DNA of 64,000 bases from an uncultured Clostridia bacterium (GCA_944381115.1 CALWJV010000001.1:1-64000); one strand, 5' to 3'; numbered from the stretch's first letter, positions 25,162 through 36,818 are shown. The notes: generated by a model not told the origin, from the sequence alone. A program made the numbers and translations.

Positions 25162-26193
25162 TTATTTTTTACCGTAACTGTCATATACCTCTTTGAGTCG
25201 ATGCGGATAATCCGTCATTATACCGTCTGCACCGATATCAATAAGTTTCTTCATGTCCTCAGGTTCATTAATTGTCCAGTAATGAACTGCAAAATTATGA
25301 CGGTGAGCGGTTCTTACAAAATGCTTTGTTGCAAAATTAATACCCATCTCCTTCATTGGAATCTGAAAAACGCAAAGTTTATCCGTAAAAAATAAATCAA
25401 GACCTAAAAGAGTCTCAACGGTAAATACCGTAGCAGCATCGTATGCAGGAGAATACATGAATGTATCCGGTACTTCTTTTAATTTTTGAAGTCTTTGAAA
25501 TTCATCGTATATCTCTTCATGAAAACTTGCAACAACAACGCGGTCAAATGCGTCATGCTTTCTAAGGATATCAATGACGCTTTCAAGTGCTTTCATTCCA
25601 AGTTCTCCCGACTGCTTTATTTCAACATTGATACGATTGTCTGGAAAAGAGGTTATAAGTTCTTCAAGTGTGGTGGCAAAAAATATTTTGTCATCTCTTG
25701 GACTTACTCCTTCTGGATAAGATACATCTGTCGGATAACGTTCCTTTCCGTCATCTGTTTTAAAATGTTCACGTTCACCATTTAAACGGTCATTTTCATC
25801 TGTCGGATTTGTGTACCCGAAATCAACTCTCTGTGATATAAGATCGCTGTAATTCCAATCCGAAATGTTACCGGTAACATTGGTTTTACGGTCAAGCGTA
25901 GTATCGTGTGAAAGTATGACGACACCATCTTTGGTTATGCTGACATCAGTTTCCATCATAACGTTTTTGACTATACTGTATGCATTATAAAAAGCCTCAA
26001 GCGTATTGTCGGGAAACTCTCTGTTTCCTCCTCCGTGAGCAATAAAAATCGGCATATCTCTGTCTTTTCTCATAGGATTGTCAAGTTTAAAATTATTTGG
26101 CCTTGGAAACGCAAATATCGCTCCGTAAATAATTAAAACAGATGCAATTACAATCAAGGTTATTTTTTTCTTTCCGTACTTTGTTTTTAACAT
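25162..26193 (-). CDS. Glycerophosphodiester phosphodiesterase (GDPD) family, membrane-anchored
   Basis: 343 residues from the ATG at 26193, chosen for the GGAG 6 nt upstream; the upstream in-frame TTG overlaps that site. Residues about 10-28 form an uncleaved signal anchor. The GDPD barrel begins at IFIAHGGGNREFPDNTLEAF with the catalytic H and R-x-x-P-x-N pattern, ETDVSITKDGVVILSHD holds the metal-binding E, D and second H, and the barrel ends with HYWTINEPEDM and GADGIMTDYP. It hydrolyses glycerophosphodiesters outside the membrane to glycerol-3-phosphate. An insert at residues about 120-175 lengthens the loop after strand 2. Confidence 0.93.
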   Translation of the reverse strand: MLKTKYGKKKITLIVIASVLIIYGAIFAFPRPNNFKLDNPMRKDRDMPIFIAHGGGNREFPDNTLEAFYNAYSIVKNVMMETDVSITKDGVVILSHDTTLDRKTNVTGNISDWNYSDLISQRVDFGYTNPTDENDRLNGEREHFKTDDGKERYPTDVSYPEGVSPRDDKIFFATTLEELITSFPDNRINVEIKQSGELGMKALESVIDILRKHDAFDRVVVASFHEEIYDEFQRLQKLKEVPDTFMYSPAYDAATVFTVETLLGLDLFFTDKLCVFQIPMKEMGINFATKHFVRTAHRHNFAVHYWTINEPEDMKKLIDIGADGIMTDYPHRLKEVYDSYGKK

Positions 26194-26278
26194 GATCTTC
26201 TCCAATTTTAATCCGTTAATAAAAAATAAAATTAAAATCGTATTTTTTCAATTTATCTATCATATAACACATATAACA

Positions 26279-26308
26279 AAAAGGAACGCATCTCCGCTGC
26301 GTTCTTTT
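26279..26308 (-). terminator. Terminator of the 26322 small gene
   Basis: AAGGAACGCA and TGCGTTCTTTT pair with one bulged G around a 7-nt loop, immediately after the stop of the small minus-strand gene. Confidence 0.7.
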
Positions 26309-26321
26309 CCGTTTGATTTTA

Positions 26322-26555
26322 TTACGCATTGGCATCAAGCCATATTTTTGCTTTTTCTGCACTCATACGGGTAATATCTTCTTTTTTATACTTAGATTTT
26401 TCTCCGCCGTTTGTGTAGAGAAAAAAGTTTCCGCTTTCCGTCTTATAAAGGCTTTCTTCATAACCTTCCGGACAACCGAATGTTCCGCATGTTACTTTTT
26501 TAATCAGAACAGATTTTTCGGTATCGTAAACTTTTTTGCAAATTATCTTTTGCAT
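26322..26555 (-). CDS. Small conserved hypothetical protein (77 aa)
   Basis: A 77-residue protein with an excellent AAGGAGGGGAAAAT site before its ATG and a terminator right after its stop, so it is a real single-gene unit. The core ESGNFFLYTNGGEKSKY looks conserved and beta-rich, followed by a helix (MSAEKAKIWLDANA). Two cysteines (TCGTFGCPEG) could bind metal, but there is no second pair. No signal peptide or membrane segment. I know similar small proteins from gut Clostridia but no assigned function. Confidence 0.75.
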   Translation of the reverse strand: MQKIICKKVYDTEKSVLIKKVTCGTFGCPEGYEESLYKTESGNFFLYTNGGEKSKYKKEDITRMSAEKAKIWLDANA

Positions 26556-26917
26556 ATTTTCCCCTCCTTTTGTTTATTTTCACAAATTATTATACAATAA
26601 ATTATGCAAATTGTCAAGTACTGTAATAAAGTTTTTACGCTTTACAATAATATTTCAAATATTTTTTTATTTTGTATTGACAGAAAGTTAAATTCATGTT
26701 AAACTTTATACTGTAATTTAATATTAAAAATTACTTCTTGATGTCTGCGAAATTTATTTTTAACGGTCCGTTTTTTCAAAACCTATGGCCCTTTTCTTAA
26801 TTGAATTTTTATAGGAATTCAATAGATTTTGAAACACGTATCTCTTTACCAAAATCAATTTTTATATTTATTAAAAACAGATAATGATTTTATAAATTTT
26901 TTAACGGAGTAGGTTTT
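26556..26917. promoter_or_regulatory. Intergenic region with a promoter for the FAD oxidoreductase
   Basis: TTGACA at 26677-26682 is followed after 17 nt by TAAACT (26700-26705), a weaker -10. The leader to 26918 is about 200 nt, AT-rich, without a recognisable riboswitch. Confidence 0.5.
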
Positions 26918-28177
26918 ATGATAAATAAATATGAATTAATAGTGGTCGGAGGCGGTTTTGCGGGAGTGGCAGCATCTATTGCTGCGGCAAAAAATGGTAT
27001 AAACGTACTTCTGGTAGAAAAATACAACTGTCTTGGAGGGGCTGCTATAAATGGACTGATAATGCCATTCATGCCATTCCATACAATTATGCCCGATACA
27101 AAAGAAAAAAAATACCTGACAGGAAATATTTTTTTGGAAATCATTGAAGAAATGAACAAAATATCCGGTACAAAAAATATTGATGAAAAATTTGACGAGG
27201 AGATTTTAAAACTCGTACTTAACAGAATGACTTTAAAATACGGCGTCCATCTTCTTTTTGACACAACAGTTACTGAGGTTTTTGTTTCAAACGGTAAAAT
27301 AACTTCTGTTAAGGCTCTGGGCAAGTCTGCCTTGCTCGAGTTATATGCTGATAATTTCATTGATGCCACAGGCGATGCTGAACTTTCCATGCTTGCAGGA
27401 TGCGGATATAAACTCGGGAGAGAAAAAGACAGTCTTTGCCAGCCTATGACGCTTTGTTTCAGAATGAGCGGAGTTGACAAAGAAAAATACCGTAAAAATC
27501 ATGCTAAAATAAACCCACTTTATAAAGAATTTAAAGAAAAAGGATTGATAAAAAATCCTCGTGAAGATGTACTTATTTTCAATAATTTTAATGAAGGAGT
27601 TTTACATTTCAACAGTACAAGAATCGTACAGAAAGATCCTACTGATCCGTTTGAAGTAACGATGGCCGAAATCGAAGCAAGAGAACAGGTATTTGAATTA
27701 CATAATTTCCTTAAAGAAAACATTGAAGGTTTTGAAAATTCAAAAATTCTTTCTACCGCGCTTCAAATAGGAATAAGAGAGAGCCGTAAAATAGAAGGAG
27801 AATATACTCTTACAGAAGAAGATCTGAAATCTCTTGCCAGATTTGATGACGCCATTGCGGTCGCAAATTATGATATAGACATACATAATCCGGAAGGTAC
27901 CGGTACAAGCCACTATTTCTTTAAAAACGGAGAATGGTACGAAATTCCTTACAGATGTCTTATCCCGAAAAATATGAATAATTTACTTGTGGCAGGACGC
28001 TGTATATCCTCAACACATGAAGCCCAGGCCTCCTACAGGATCATGCCATTTTGTGCAGAACTCGGTCATGCTGCAGGAACAGCAGTTGCCGTCGCAATAA
28101 AAAACAATACAAATGTAAGAGATGTTGACATAAAACAATTACAGAATATACTCCGTAGCGAAGGATTTCAAATATAA
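26918..28177 (+). CDS. FAD-dependent oxidoreductase
   Basis: 419 residues after GGAGTAGGTTTT. The dinucleotide-binding motif GGGFAG (11-16) ends with the acidic ribose-binding E34 (LLVEK). The family motif DATGDAELSMLAGC and the C-terminal FAD motif LLVAGRCISSTHEAQAS-x-R match FAD-dependent oxidoreductases often linked to carbohydrate or sugar-acid metabolism. There is no Fe-S motif. The substrate is unknown. It is monocistronic between a weak promoter and the terminator at 28322. Confidence 0.85.
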   Translation: MINKYELIVVGGGFAGVAASIAAAKNGINVLLVEKYNCLGGAAINGLIMPFMPFHTIMPDTKEKKYLTGNIFLEIIEEMNKISGTKNIDEKFDEEILKLVLNRMTLKYGVHLLFDTTVTEVFVSNGKITSVKALGKSALLELYADNFIDATGDAELSMLAGCGYKLGREKDSLCQPMTLCFRMSGVDKEKYRKNHAKINPLYKEFKEKGLIKNPREDVLIFNNFNEGVLHFNSTRIVQKDPTDPFEVTMAEIEAREQVFELHNFLKENIEGFENSKILSTALQIGIRESRKIEGEYTLTEEDLKSLARFDDAIAVANYDIDIHNPEGTGTSHYFFKNGEWYEIPYRCLIPKNMNNLLVAGRCISSTHEAQASYRIMPFCAELGHAAGTAVAVAIKNNTNVRDVDIKQLQNILRSEGFQI

Positions 28178-28321
28178 AATTTTATAAGATCATATTATTT
28201 TCAGATTACTTAAATTTTTAATTTGATTTATAAAAATGAAGGTAAATTGCGAAAAATTTCAGTGTTATAATGTTTTTATAAAATAAGTTTTTTACTTTAT
28301 TGAAATAATTAAGAACTTCGG

Positions 28322-28353
28322 ACCCGGTGCTTATTAGTGCCGGGTTATTTTTA
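28322..28353 (+). terminator. Terminator-like hairpin after the FAD gene
   Basis: ACCCGG (28322-28327) and CCGGGT (28340-28345) pair around a 12-nt loop and are followed by TATTTTTAT. Confidence 0.6.
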
Positions 28354-28653
28354 TGTATTTAAATAATTTCTCAAAAATTTATACAATCAAAGGTATATCA
28401 AATATTAATTTTTCAAAAATCACTCTTATAGCATGATATAATGTGAAAAATTAAATATTTATTACTCAATCAGGTTTCGATTATTGTAATGATTTTTATT
28501 TACATATATAAAAAATTAAAAATTACAAGTATCTTTAATTAAAAAATCTGTGATATAATTTTAAACACAGTTTTGGTAGTGTGTCGATGCATTGCTTACT
28601 ATTATAAATTATTATTATATTCTACATAATAATTATAAGAAATTATAAGAAAC
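28354..28653. other. Very AT-rich gene-free stretch
   Basis: No gene is seen. It holds several isolated TATAAT boxes (near 28436 and 28554) and a short tandem repeat of AATTATAAGA at 28631-28650. It is the control region before the decayed transporter and the ATP synthase operon. Confidence 0.4.
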
Positions 28654-28682
28654 TTGACAAAATTGAAATTAAATGATAAAAT
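28654..28682 (+). promoter_or_regulatory. Promoter upstream of the chr pseudogene and atp operon
   Basis: TTGACA (28654-28659), 17 nt, TAAAAT (28677-28682). No other clear promoter occurs before atpI-like at 29434, so ATP synthase transcription probably starts here and passes through the decayed chr genes. Confidence 0.7.
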
Positions 28683-28723
28683 AAAAGTAGTTTGAAAAAA
28701 TAAAAATTATTATAAAGGAAAAA

Positions 28724-29416
28724 AATGAAATTTCCCGTAAAACAAAATTTCTGTAAATTGTTTTCACTGTTTTTATCAATGCTGAAAGTCGGATTATTCA
28801 CTTTTGGCGGAGGGTATGCAATGATCGCACTACTCGAAAATGAATTATTTAAAACTTTTTCTTACTTTTCTTGAAATAGGTGCTTTTTCCTTTGGCGGCG
28901 GATACGGAATGATATCGCTTATCCGCCAAAAAGTCCTTGAACAAGGATGGCTCAGTGAAGGAGAATTTCTTAATCTTATTGCAGTATCTGAATCTACACC
29001 CGGACCGATTGCGGTTAATATGGCTACTTTTATAGGTTCGACACAGGAGGTGTATTGGGATCTTTATGTGCAACGCTTGGTGCGATACTTCCGTCGTTCG
29101 TTATCGTTCTGATCATAACCGCGCTGGTCAGTAACTTTCTTGAATACAACGGAGTAAAGGCCTTCCTCGGAGGTGTACGTCCTGCTATCATCGCACTTAT
29201 AATCGGTACCTCTATAACAATGTTTTTATCTACAGTCTTTAGTTACAAAATTTTCGGCGATCCTGTTAACCTAGATTTCAAAGCCTTGGTAATCTTTTTA
29301 ATACTTGTCGCATCTTCTCTGATATATAAAAAAATAAAAAAAGAGGAATTTCGGCAATTATAATGATTCTGTTTTCAGCTGTGCTGGGAATCGGTGCATA
29401 CGGATTTATGCCGTAA
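28724..29416 (+). pseudogene. Decayed chromate-transporter (CHR) gene pair
   Basis: Two CHR genes can still be read. The first starts at ATG 28724 (AAAGGAAAAAA site) and gives 45 codons including MLKVGLFTFGGGYAMIALLENE, then falls straight into the start of the second at 28840 in another frame, as if most of gene 1 had been deleted. The second begins MNYLKLFLTFLEIGAFSFGGGY and keeps ESTPGPIAVN, but shifts frame near 29047 (STQE versus GGVLGSLCATLG) and again near 29338, after which ISAIIMILFSAVLGIG runs to a TAA at 29414-29416. No functional transporter can be made. The pair precedes the atp operon by 17 nt. Confidence 0.85.
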
Positions 29417-29433
29417 ATATCAGGAGTGATAAA

Positions 29434-29781
29434 ATGAATTTTTTAGGTATGTCGATTGCTTTTTTCGTGGGAATATTGATAGGTACTATAAATTACCGAA
29501 TATCAATTATATTTATAAAAAAGAAACCGGATGTTTTGGCTTATGCAAATATTGTTCATCAGGCAGTTGCGATCATATTTTTATTGATAGTTTACTTTGC
29601 AGGACCCTTAACACCGTTTGACCGTTTCTATCTGCTAATAGGTGCAGTAATCGGAATAACGGTAATGATAGTTTTCACTACTGTAAAACTTTTGAAAATT
29701 ACGTCTTCGGCCAAACCCGAAAAAAAAGAGATACAAAAATCTGATAATAAGGAGGACACAAAAAATGGGGGAAAAATCTGA
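29434..29781 (+). CDS. AtpI/AtpR-like membrane protein of the ATP synthase operon
   Basis: 115 residues after AGGAGTGATAAA. Three hydrophobic segments (about 3-28, 40-60, 66-88) are followed by a charged tail ending in many Lys and Glu. Position just before subunit a, size and topology fit the AtpI (UncI) group, assembly factors for the c ring; similarity is by pattern rather than by motif. It overlaps the atpB start by 17 nt. Confidence 0.7.
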   Translation: MNFLGMSIAFFVGILIGTINYRISIIFIKKKPDVLAYANIVHQAVAIIFLLIVYFAGPLTPFDRFYLLIGAVIGITVMIVFTTVKLLKITSSAKPEKKEIQKSDNKEDTKNGGKI

Positions 29782-30499
29782 AGTTTTACTGAAAATATTC
29801 GGTATTTTCGATATAACCGGCGAAGTGATCGTAATGTTCGTGCTTATTGCAACAGTGGCTTTGATTTCTTTGATCGTTACACACAATCTTAAGGAAAGAC
29901 CCGGTAAATTTCAGAATGTTATGGAATACGTCGTCGAATACCTTGATGGTTTTTTTGCTGACATTCTCGGAAAAGAAAAAAGCCGGAAATACATTAAATA
30001 TTTATCGACATTTTTCGTATTCATTATTTTGTCAAATTATTCCGGACTTTTGCCTGTTGTCGGTGTTACACCTTATCTGAAAGCACCAACTGCTTCACTT
30101 TCGGTCGGAATTGCGCTCGGCGGCATTGCATTTGTTTTTTTACAGATCGCCGGACTTCGTGCAGGTGTAAAAAATTATTTCAAACGTTTTGTAAGCCCAG
30201 TGTTTTTTATGCTTCCACTTTTGATACTTGACGAATTTATAAAACCTGCTTCGCTTGCATTGAGACTTTTCGGAAATATATTTGGTGAAGAAACTGTTAC
30301 AGATGAACTTTATAATATTTTACCAATCGGCGCACCCATAGTCATGATGGGACTCTCAGTCCTGTTCTGTGCAATACAGGCTGTAGTATTTACAATGCTC
30401 GTCTCAATATATCTGGATGAAGCGACGGAAATCGAAGAATTACCTGAAAAATCCCGAAAAAAGAAAATTAAAGAAAATAAAAAGCAGGTCTTAAAATAA
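29765..30499 (+). CDS. atpB: F-type ATP synthase subunit a
   Basis: 244 residues after AAGGAGG. Five to six membrane segments. The essential arginine is in SLALRLFGNIFGEE near residue 171, and the final segment is AIQAVVFTMLVSIYLDEA. Together with the c ring it forms the ion path of the Fo motor. The tail after residue 225 is short and very basic. It overlaps the atpI-like gene and is 33 nt before atpE. Confidence 0.95.
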   Translation: MGEKSEVLLKIFGIFDITGEVIVMFVLIATVALISLIVTHNLKERPGKFQNVMEYVVEYLDGFFADILGKEKSRKYIKYLSTFFVFIILSNYSGLLPVVGVTPYLKAPTASLSVGIALGGIAFVFLQIAGLRAGVKNYFKRFVSPVFFMLPLLILDEFIKPASLALRLFGNIFGEETVTDELYNILPIGAPIVMMGLSVLFCAIQAVVFTMLVSIYLDEATEIEELPEKSRKKKIKENKKQVLK

Positions 30500-30532
30500 A
30501 TTACTAAATATAAATATAAAGGAGATTAAATC

Positions 30533-30760
30533 ATGACACAAGGATTAATAGCAATAGCGGCTGCACTTTCAATGGCATTCAGTACATTTTTTCCGGCAAT
30601 CGCACAGGGCCTAACGGCCAAAGCAGCAATGGAAAGCATAGCAAGACAACCTGATGCTGCAAAACAAATTAGGTCAACACTTATTATTTCGCTTGCGCTT
30701 ATGGAAGCAATGGCTATTTACGGACTTCTTATAGCATTCATGCTTGTAGCAAAGGTCTGA
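30533..30760 (+). CDS. atpE: F-type ATP synthase subunit c with Ala/Ser-rich helix 1
   Basis: 75 residues after AAAGGAG, forming a two-helix hairpin with the RQP loop (38-40). The ion-binding carboxylate is E58 (LALMEAMAIYGLL). Q25 in helix 1 and Y63 match Na+-type c subunits, but the Ser/Thr next to the carboxylate are A59 and M60, so ion choice is uncertain. The usual glycine pattern of helix 1 is replaced: A7, A9, A11, S13, A15 and S17 occupy those places and F19-F20 follow. An AxAxAxA pattern is known from the 13-mer ring of alkaliphilic Bacillus pseudofirmus. Confidence 0.92.
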   Translation: MTQGLIAIAAALSMAFSTFFPAIAQGLTAKAAMESIARQPDAAKQIRSTLIISLALMEAMAIYGLLIAFMLVAKV

Positions 30761-30794
30761 TATCGCAAATAATGAATTTTGAAAGGAAAACATA

Positions 30795-31229
30795 ATGATT
30801 GAGATACAACCTTCTTTGATTGTTTGGACCGTCATATGTTTTTTTATCCTCATGCTGACATTGGATAAATTGCTTCTCAAACCGATACTCAAGTTAATGG
30901 ACGATCGGCAGAAAAAAATCGACTTTGCTGAACTAAAAAAGAATAAACTTGAAGAATCAATAAAACTTAATGAAGAACAAAAACAAAAATTTATTTCAGA
31001 TATGACTCAAAAACTTCAAAAAGAAAAAGAAGAAGCAAAACAGAGGATGATAACGGAGTGGGAACGCAGACTTTCGGAAACTTCCGACATGAAACAGAAA
31101 AACATTGATGAATACCGCAGTAAACTTGAAAATGAAAAAAAAGTTATATCGACAGAAATAGACAGCAGGACAGATGAACTTGCTGAAAAATTTGTAACGG
31201 GATTTTTATCCCTGGCGGATAAGATATGA
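30795..31229 (+). CDS. atpF: F-type ATP synthase subunit b
   Basis: 144 residues after GAAAGGAAAACATA. One N-terminal membrane segment (about 9-27) precedes a long charged coiled coil (KKNKLEESIKLNEEQKQKF onward), as in b subunits of the peripheral stalk. The stop overlaps the start of the next gene (31226-31229). Because the next protein also begins with a b'-like anchor, the stalk would be a b/b' heterodimer. Confidence 0.92.
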   Translation: MIEIQPSLIVWTVICFFILMLTLDKLLLKPILKLMDDRQKKIDFAELKKNKLEESIKLNEEQKQKFISDMTQKLQKEKEEAKQRMITEWERRLSETSDMKQKNIDEYRSKLENEKKVISTEIDSRTDELAEKFVTGFLSLADKI

Positions 31230-33432
31230 AATATGTTATATATAGAATAATAAACTTTCTGATATTGGTGGCTCTCATTGTTATCTTCGGTCGAAAAAAA
31301 ATCTCTGAGATATTTGAAAGCAGAAGATCCAAAATAGAAAAATCGCTTGACGAAGCAGAAAAAATTGAAAAAACGCAAATACCGGTATTCGATCCCGGAT
31401 CAGTTGAAACTCCTAATGTTAATAAAGAATTTCCAACTGAAGAATCCGAATATACAGATAAAATAAACAACATTAAAAAATCCGAGGAAGATACATGCCT
31501 TGAAATGAGAAAAGAAATGCTGTCTCAAGTACGAATTGACGCAATAAATAATATAAAAGAAAAAGCCATTAAAATGTTTTCAATGCAGTCTTACAGGTCA
31601 ATGCTCGCAAAAAGAGAAAGCCAAATGGCAGTCAATATTCTGAAAAGTATTCATCTTACCCCAGGCGACATTGCATACCTTAAAACGCATGACGTGCTTT
31701 ATGTTACCCTTACATCTGCTTATCCCATGCCAGACAATGTTGTAAAACAGATAGGCGATTACACAGAACAAATGCTCGCCGAAATAGGCGGTAAAACTTC
31801 ATATTGGGTAAAACAGGATCCCTCACTTATTGATGGGTTCTGTCTTAGAATAGGTGACACAATTTATGACTGTTCAATAAAAGAAGAATTGTACCGCCTT
31901 ACGGAAATCACCCAAAAGGAATTTTTGTCCGGAGACGAGACCGTAAACGAAATCTTGAGTAACATTGACAGAGATATAGTCAATATGGGAAACAAAGTTC
32001 ATATTTACCAACTCGGACGCGTACTTACCGTTTCCGACGGAATTTGCTGGATGGATGGTCTTGCTGATATAATGTATGGTGAGGTAGTTGAATTTGAGCG
32101 CGGACAGTTAGGAATGGTCCTAGATATCAAATCCAACAGGATCGGATGCGTAATTTACGGCAACTACGACCACATCGAAAGCGGAAGCAGGGTCAGAAGA
32201 GTAGGACGCATTGCCTCCGTTCCTGTCGGAATTCAACTTCTCGGAAGAGTTGTAAATGCACTCGGTCAATCAATTGACGGAAAAGGGCAAATAAGAACTA
32301 CCGAACGCAGACCTATAGAATGCCATGCACCGACCATTCCCGAAAGAGCACCGGTCGATACCCCTTTGCATACCGGTATAAAGGCTATAGACTCACTTGT
32401 ACCGATAGGAAGAGGACAAAGAGAACTTATTATAGGCGACAGACAGACCGGTAAAACATCCATTGCGGTCGACGCAATATTGAATCAAAAAGGTAAAAAT
32501 GTAATTTGTATTTATGTTGCCATAGGACAAAAGGAAACAACTGTAGCGGAAGTACGCGAAAGACTTGAAAAATACGGAGCAATGGAATACACAACGATTG
32601 TTTGCGCAACCGCATCGGATTCCGCATCCCTTCAATACATTGCGCCTTTTGCGGGTACTGCTATGGGCGAATATTTTATGTATGCCGGAAAAGATGTACT
32701 CATCATTTATGACGATCTCTCCAAACACGCAGTAGCATACAGAGAACTTTCACTTTTGCTTCACCGTCCGTCCGGAAGAGAAGCATACCCCGGAGATATT
32801 TTTTATCTGCATTCAAGACTTCTCGAAAGATCGGCAAAACTTTCAGAAGAACTTGGCGGAGGCTCTATGACAGCACTTCCGGTCATAGAAACTCTTGCCG
32901 GGGATATATCGTCATATATTCCGACAAATGTAATCTCAATTACTGATGGACAGATATTTCTTGACACAGAGTTGTTTTACGAAGGTCAAAGACCTGCCGT
33001 TAATGTTGGACTTTCCGTTTCGCGTGTCGGCAGTGCTGCACAGACAAAGGTAATGAAACAGTTTTCTGCTTCTCTGAGAATGAAACTTGCTCAGTACAGA
33101 GAACTTGTCGGGTTCTCCCAGTTCGGAGCAGATGTTGACGAATCGACCAAAAAAACTCTTGACTCAGGAAAAAGGATGATGAATGCGTTAAAGCAAGGAA
33201 GAAATAAACCTCTACCGGACTGGAAACAGGTGTTGCTGATATTTGCAGTGTCTGAAGGGTTTGCTGATGATTTCAATACTGAGGAAATTGAAGATTACGA
33301 AGAAAAACTTTTCGGATATATAGAAAATTACAGATCTGATATTAAAGAAAGACTTGAATCCGGAAAGAAACTTTCACACGAAGAAATTGACAAACTGAAA
33401 AAAGTACTAGAAGAAATGTGTAAGGTGATATA

Positions 33433-33433
<1 letters not shown>
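31226..33433 (+). CDS. atpA: Natural fusion of ATP synthase b'-like anchor, delta C-terminal domain and alpha subunit
   Basis: 735 residues, some 230 longer than a normal alpha subunit. Residues 1-21 are a membrane segment followed by a b-like charged region (GRKKISEIFESRRSKIEKS). Residues about 85-145 are helical. Residues about 155-222 match the delta/OSCP C-terminal domain: VLYVTLTSAYPMP, then DPSLIDGFCLRIGD and YDCSI. From about 230 to 735 runs a full alpha subunit with P-loop GDRQTGKTS (404-412) and VGSAAQTKVMKQ. No stop or frameshift interrupts it and no separate atpH exists in the operon. The fusion would tether alpha, delta and the stalk anchor in one chain. Three alphas per F1 would then bring three anchors, unless some copies are processed or translated internally. 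Confidence 0.93.
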
Positions 33434-35651
<2,218 letters not shown>

Positions 35652-35742
35652 TTTCCGAAAAATTATATCAGTCACCCTGCTCTTCATTATAACCCGATCA
35701 ATCCATATAAAAAGATTAATTATTTAAGAGGTAAATTCGTTT

Positions 35743-36027
35743 ATGAACGGGCAAACCGGCGAAAATAATTTAAAACTGCTTTTTTTGACACCTGACGGCG
35801 AAAACGAAACTGTTATCTGTGACAGTATACATCTTATGCTTAAGGAAGGTACTTCAGGTAATGAAGGCGGAAGCATAGGAATAAGAAAAGGACATATAAG
35901 ATCTGTCATGGCTTTACAAAACGGAAATGTTAAGGCATATTTTGAAGGGAAAATCGTTTTCAATAAAAAGGCGGAAAAAGCCTTGGCATATGTCGAAAAC
36001 GACACTGTAACAGTACTTTCAAACTGA
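35743..36027 (+). CDS. atpC: F-type ATP synthase subunit epsilon, short form
   Basis: 94 residues, against about 130-140 in most bacteria. The N-terminal beta-sandwich that binds gamma and the c ring is present (LFLTPDGEN, IGIRKGHIRSVMAL, KAYFEGKIVFNKK), but the C-terminal two-helix domain that inhibits ATP hydrolysis is absent, and the stop is followed directly by a terminator. A GAGG lies 11 nt before the ATG, rather far. The gap of 91 nt after atpD is the widest inside the operon. Loss of the inhibitory helices would leave the enzyme free to hydrolyse ATP. Confidence 0.85.
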   Translation: MNGQTGENNLKLLFLTPDGENETVICDSIHLMLKEGTSGNEGGSIGIRKGHIRSVMALQNGNVKAYFEGKIVFNKKAEKALAYVENDTVTVLSN

Positions 36028-36084
36028 TCCATAACTAAAAACTGTATTTCGATTATTCCGTTAAAAAATTGAAATTTTAAGTAA

Positions 36085-36118
36085 AAAATCCTTAAGTTTT
36101 TGAAACCTAAGGATTTTT
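36085..36118 (+). terminator. Terminator of the atp operon
   Basis: AAAAATCCTTA and TAAGGATTTTT pair over 11 bp around a loop of about 10 nt, with a terminal T run. Confidence 0.85.
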
Positions 36119-36490
36119 CTATTATAGTTATGAAAAGTAAATCGTCAAAGATTACATTCTGGCTATGTAATTTAAAATTTAATTGCGCACAAAAAGTAAA
36201 AAGTATATATAATTACGAAAAATTGCGCGTTGAAAATATCGATTTGTTCATAATTTGTGGTAATGATAAACAAGAATTCAATTTTATTCAAATACAATAT
36301 GCTTTACAGGTGCACTTTACAAAAACTCATGTATTTAATAAACTTAATAAACAGTTAATTTCATCACTTGTGTCCGTAAAAATATAAAATTAAATGATGT
36401 TTCTTACAACTTAAACTTATCTTAACAACTTTTTATATTATACTAAAATTGTATTATCCTATCAACGTTTTCCTTATTTCAAAGTACAAA
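36119..36490. other. Gene-free AT-rich stretch
   Basis: One open frame of 95 codons crosses it but has no ribosome site, begins inside the terminator and has a composition (Lys, Asn, Ile, Phe, Cys) expected of random AT-rich DNA. I see no gene. Confidence 0.5.
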
Positions 36491-36491
36491 G

Positions 36492-36520
36492 AAAACGAGC
36501 CGACTTTGTCGACTCGTTTT
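36492..36520. terminator. Terminator hairpin after the 36521 gene
   Basis: AAAACGAG (36492-36499) and CTCGTTTT (36513-36520) pair; the inner GAC/GTC pairs extend the stem. It touches the stop codon of the minus-strand gene. Confidence 0.7.
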
Positions 36521-36763
36521 TTATTCCGCTGTCTCTGTAACACTTAAACCACCTGTTAAGAAAATAACTATTTTCTTGTCCTTCATTACCCTTATTAAAT
36601 CGGCAAGCCGGATAACCATCACATCGCCGTATTCTCGAAAACAAAGTTCTGTGTTAGATAAAGTTCCTTTAATATCTTCTATCTGCATTTTCAAATTTGG
36701 ATTAGCAGGAATTTTTTCTCTCTCAGTTTTAAGTTGTTTGTTAAGAACAGCAATTATATTCAT
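36521..36763 (-). CDS. Small hypothetical protein (80 aa)
   Basis: Eighty codons that end exactly at a terminator hairpin, which supports a real gene, but the ATG at 36763 has no clear ribosome site. The protein has a basic N-terminal helix (VLNKQLKTEREKI) and a beta/alpha-like C-terminal half (GDVMVIRLADLIRVMKDKKIVIFL). No known motif. It lies downstream of a lipoprotein on the same strand, 56 nt away, and may be its partner. Confidence 0.45.
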   Translation of the reverse strand: MNIIAVLNKQLKTEREKIPANPNLKMQIEDIKGTLSNTELCFREYGDVMVIRLADLIRVMKDKKIVIFLTGGLSVTETAE

Positions 36764-36818
36764 TTAACATTTCAACTATTAGTTCAATACACGTTAATTG
36801 ACACTGAAATTCTGATTC

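Noticed and set aside
36100-36387. Open frame of 95 codons after the atp operon
   Set aside because: It starts inside the terminator, lacks a ribosome site and has AT-driven composition.
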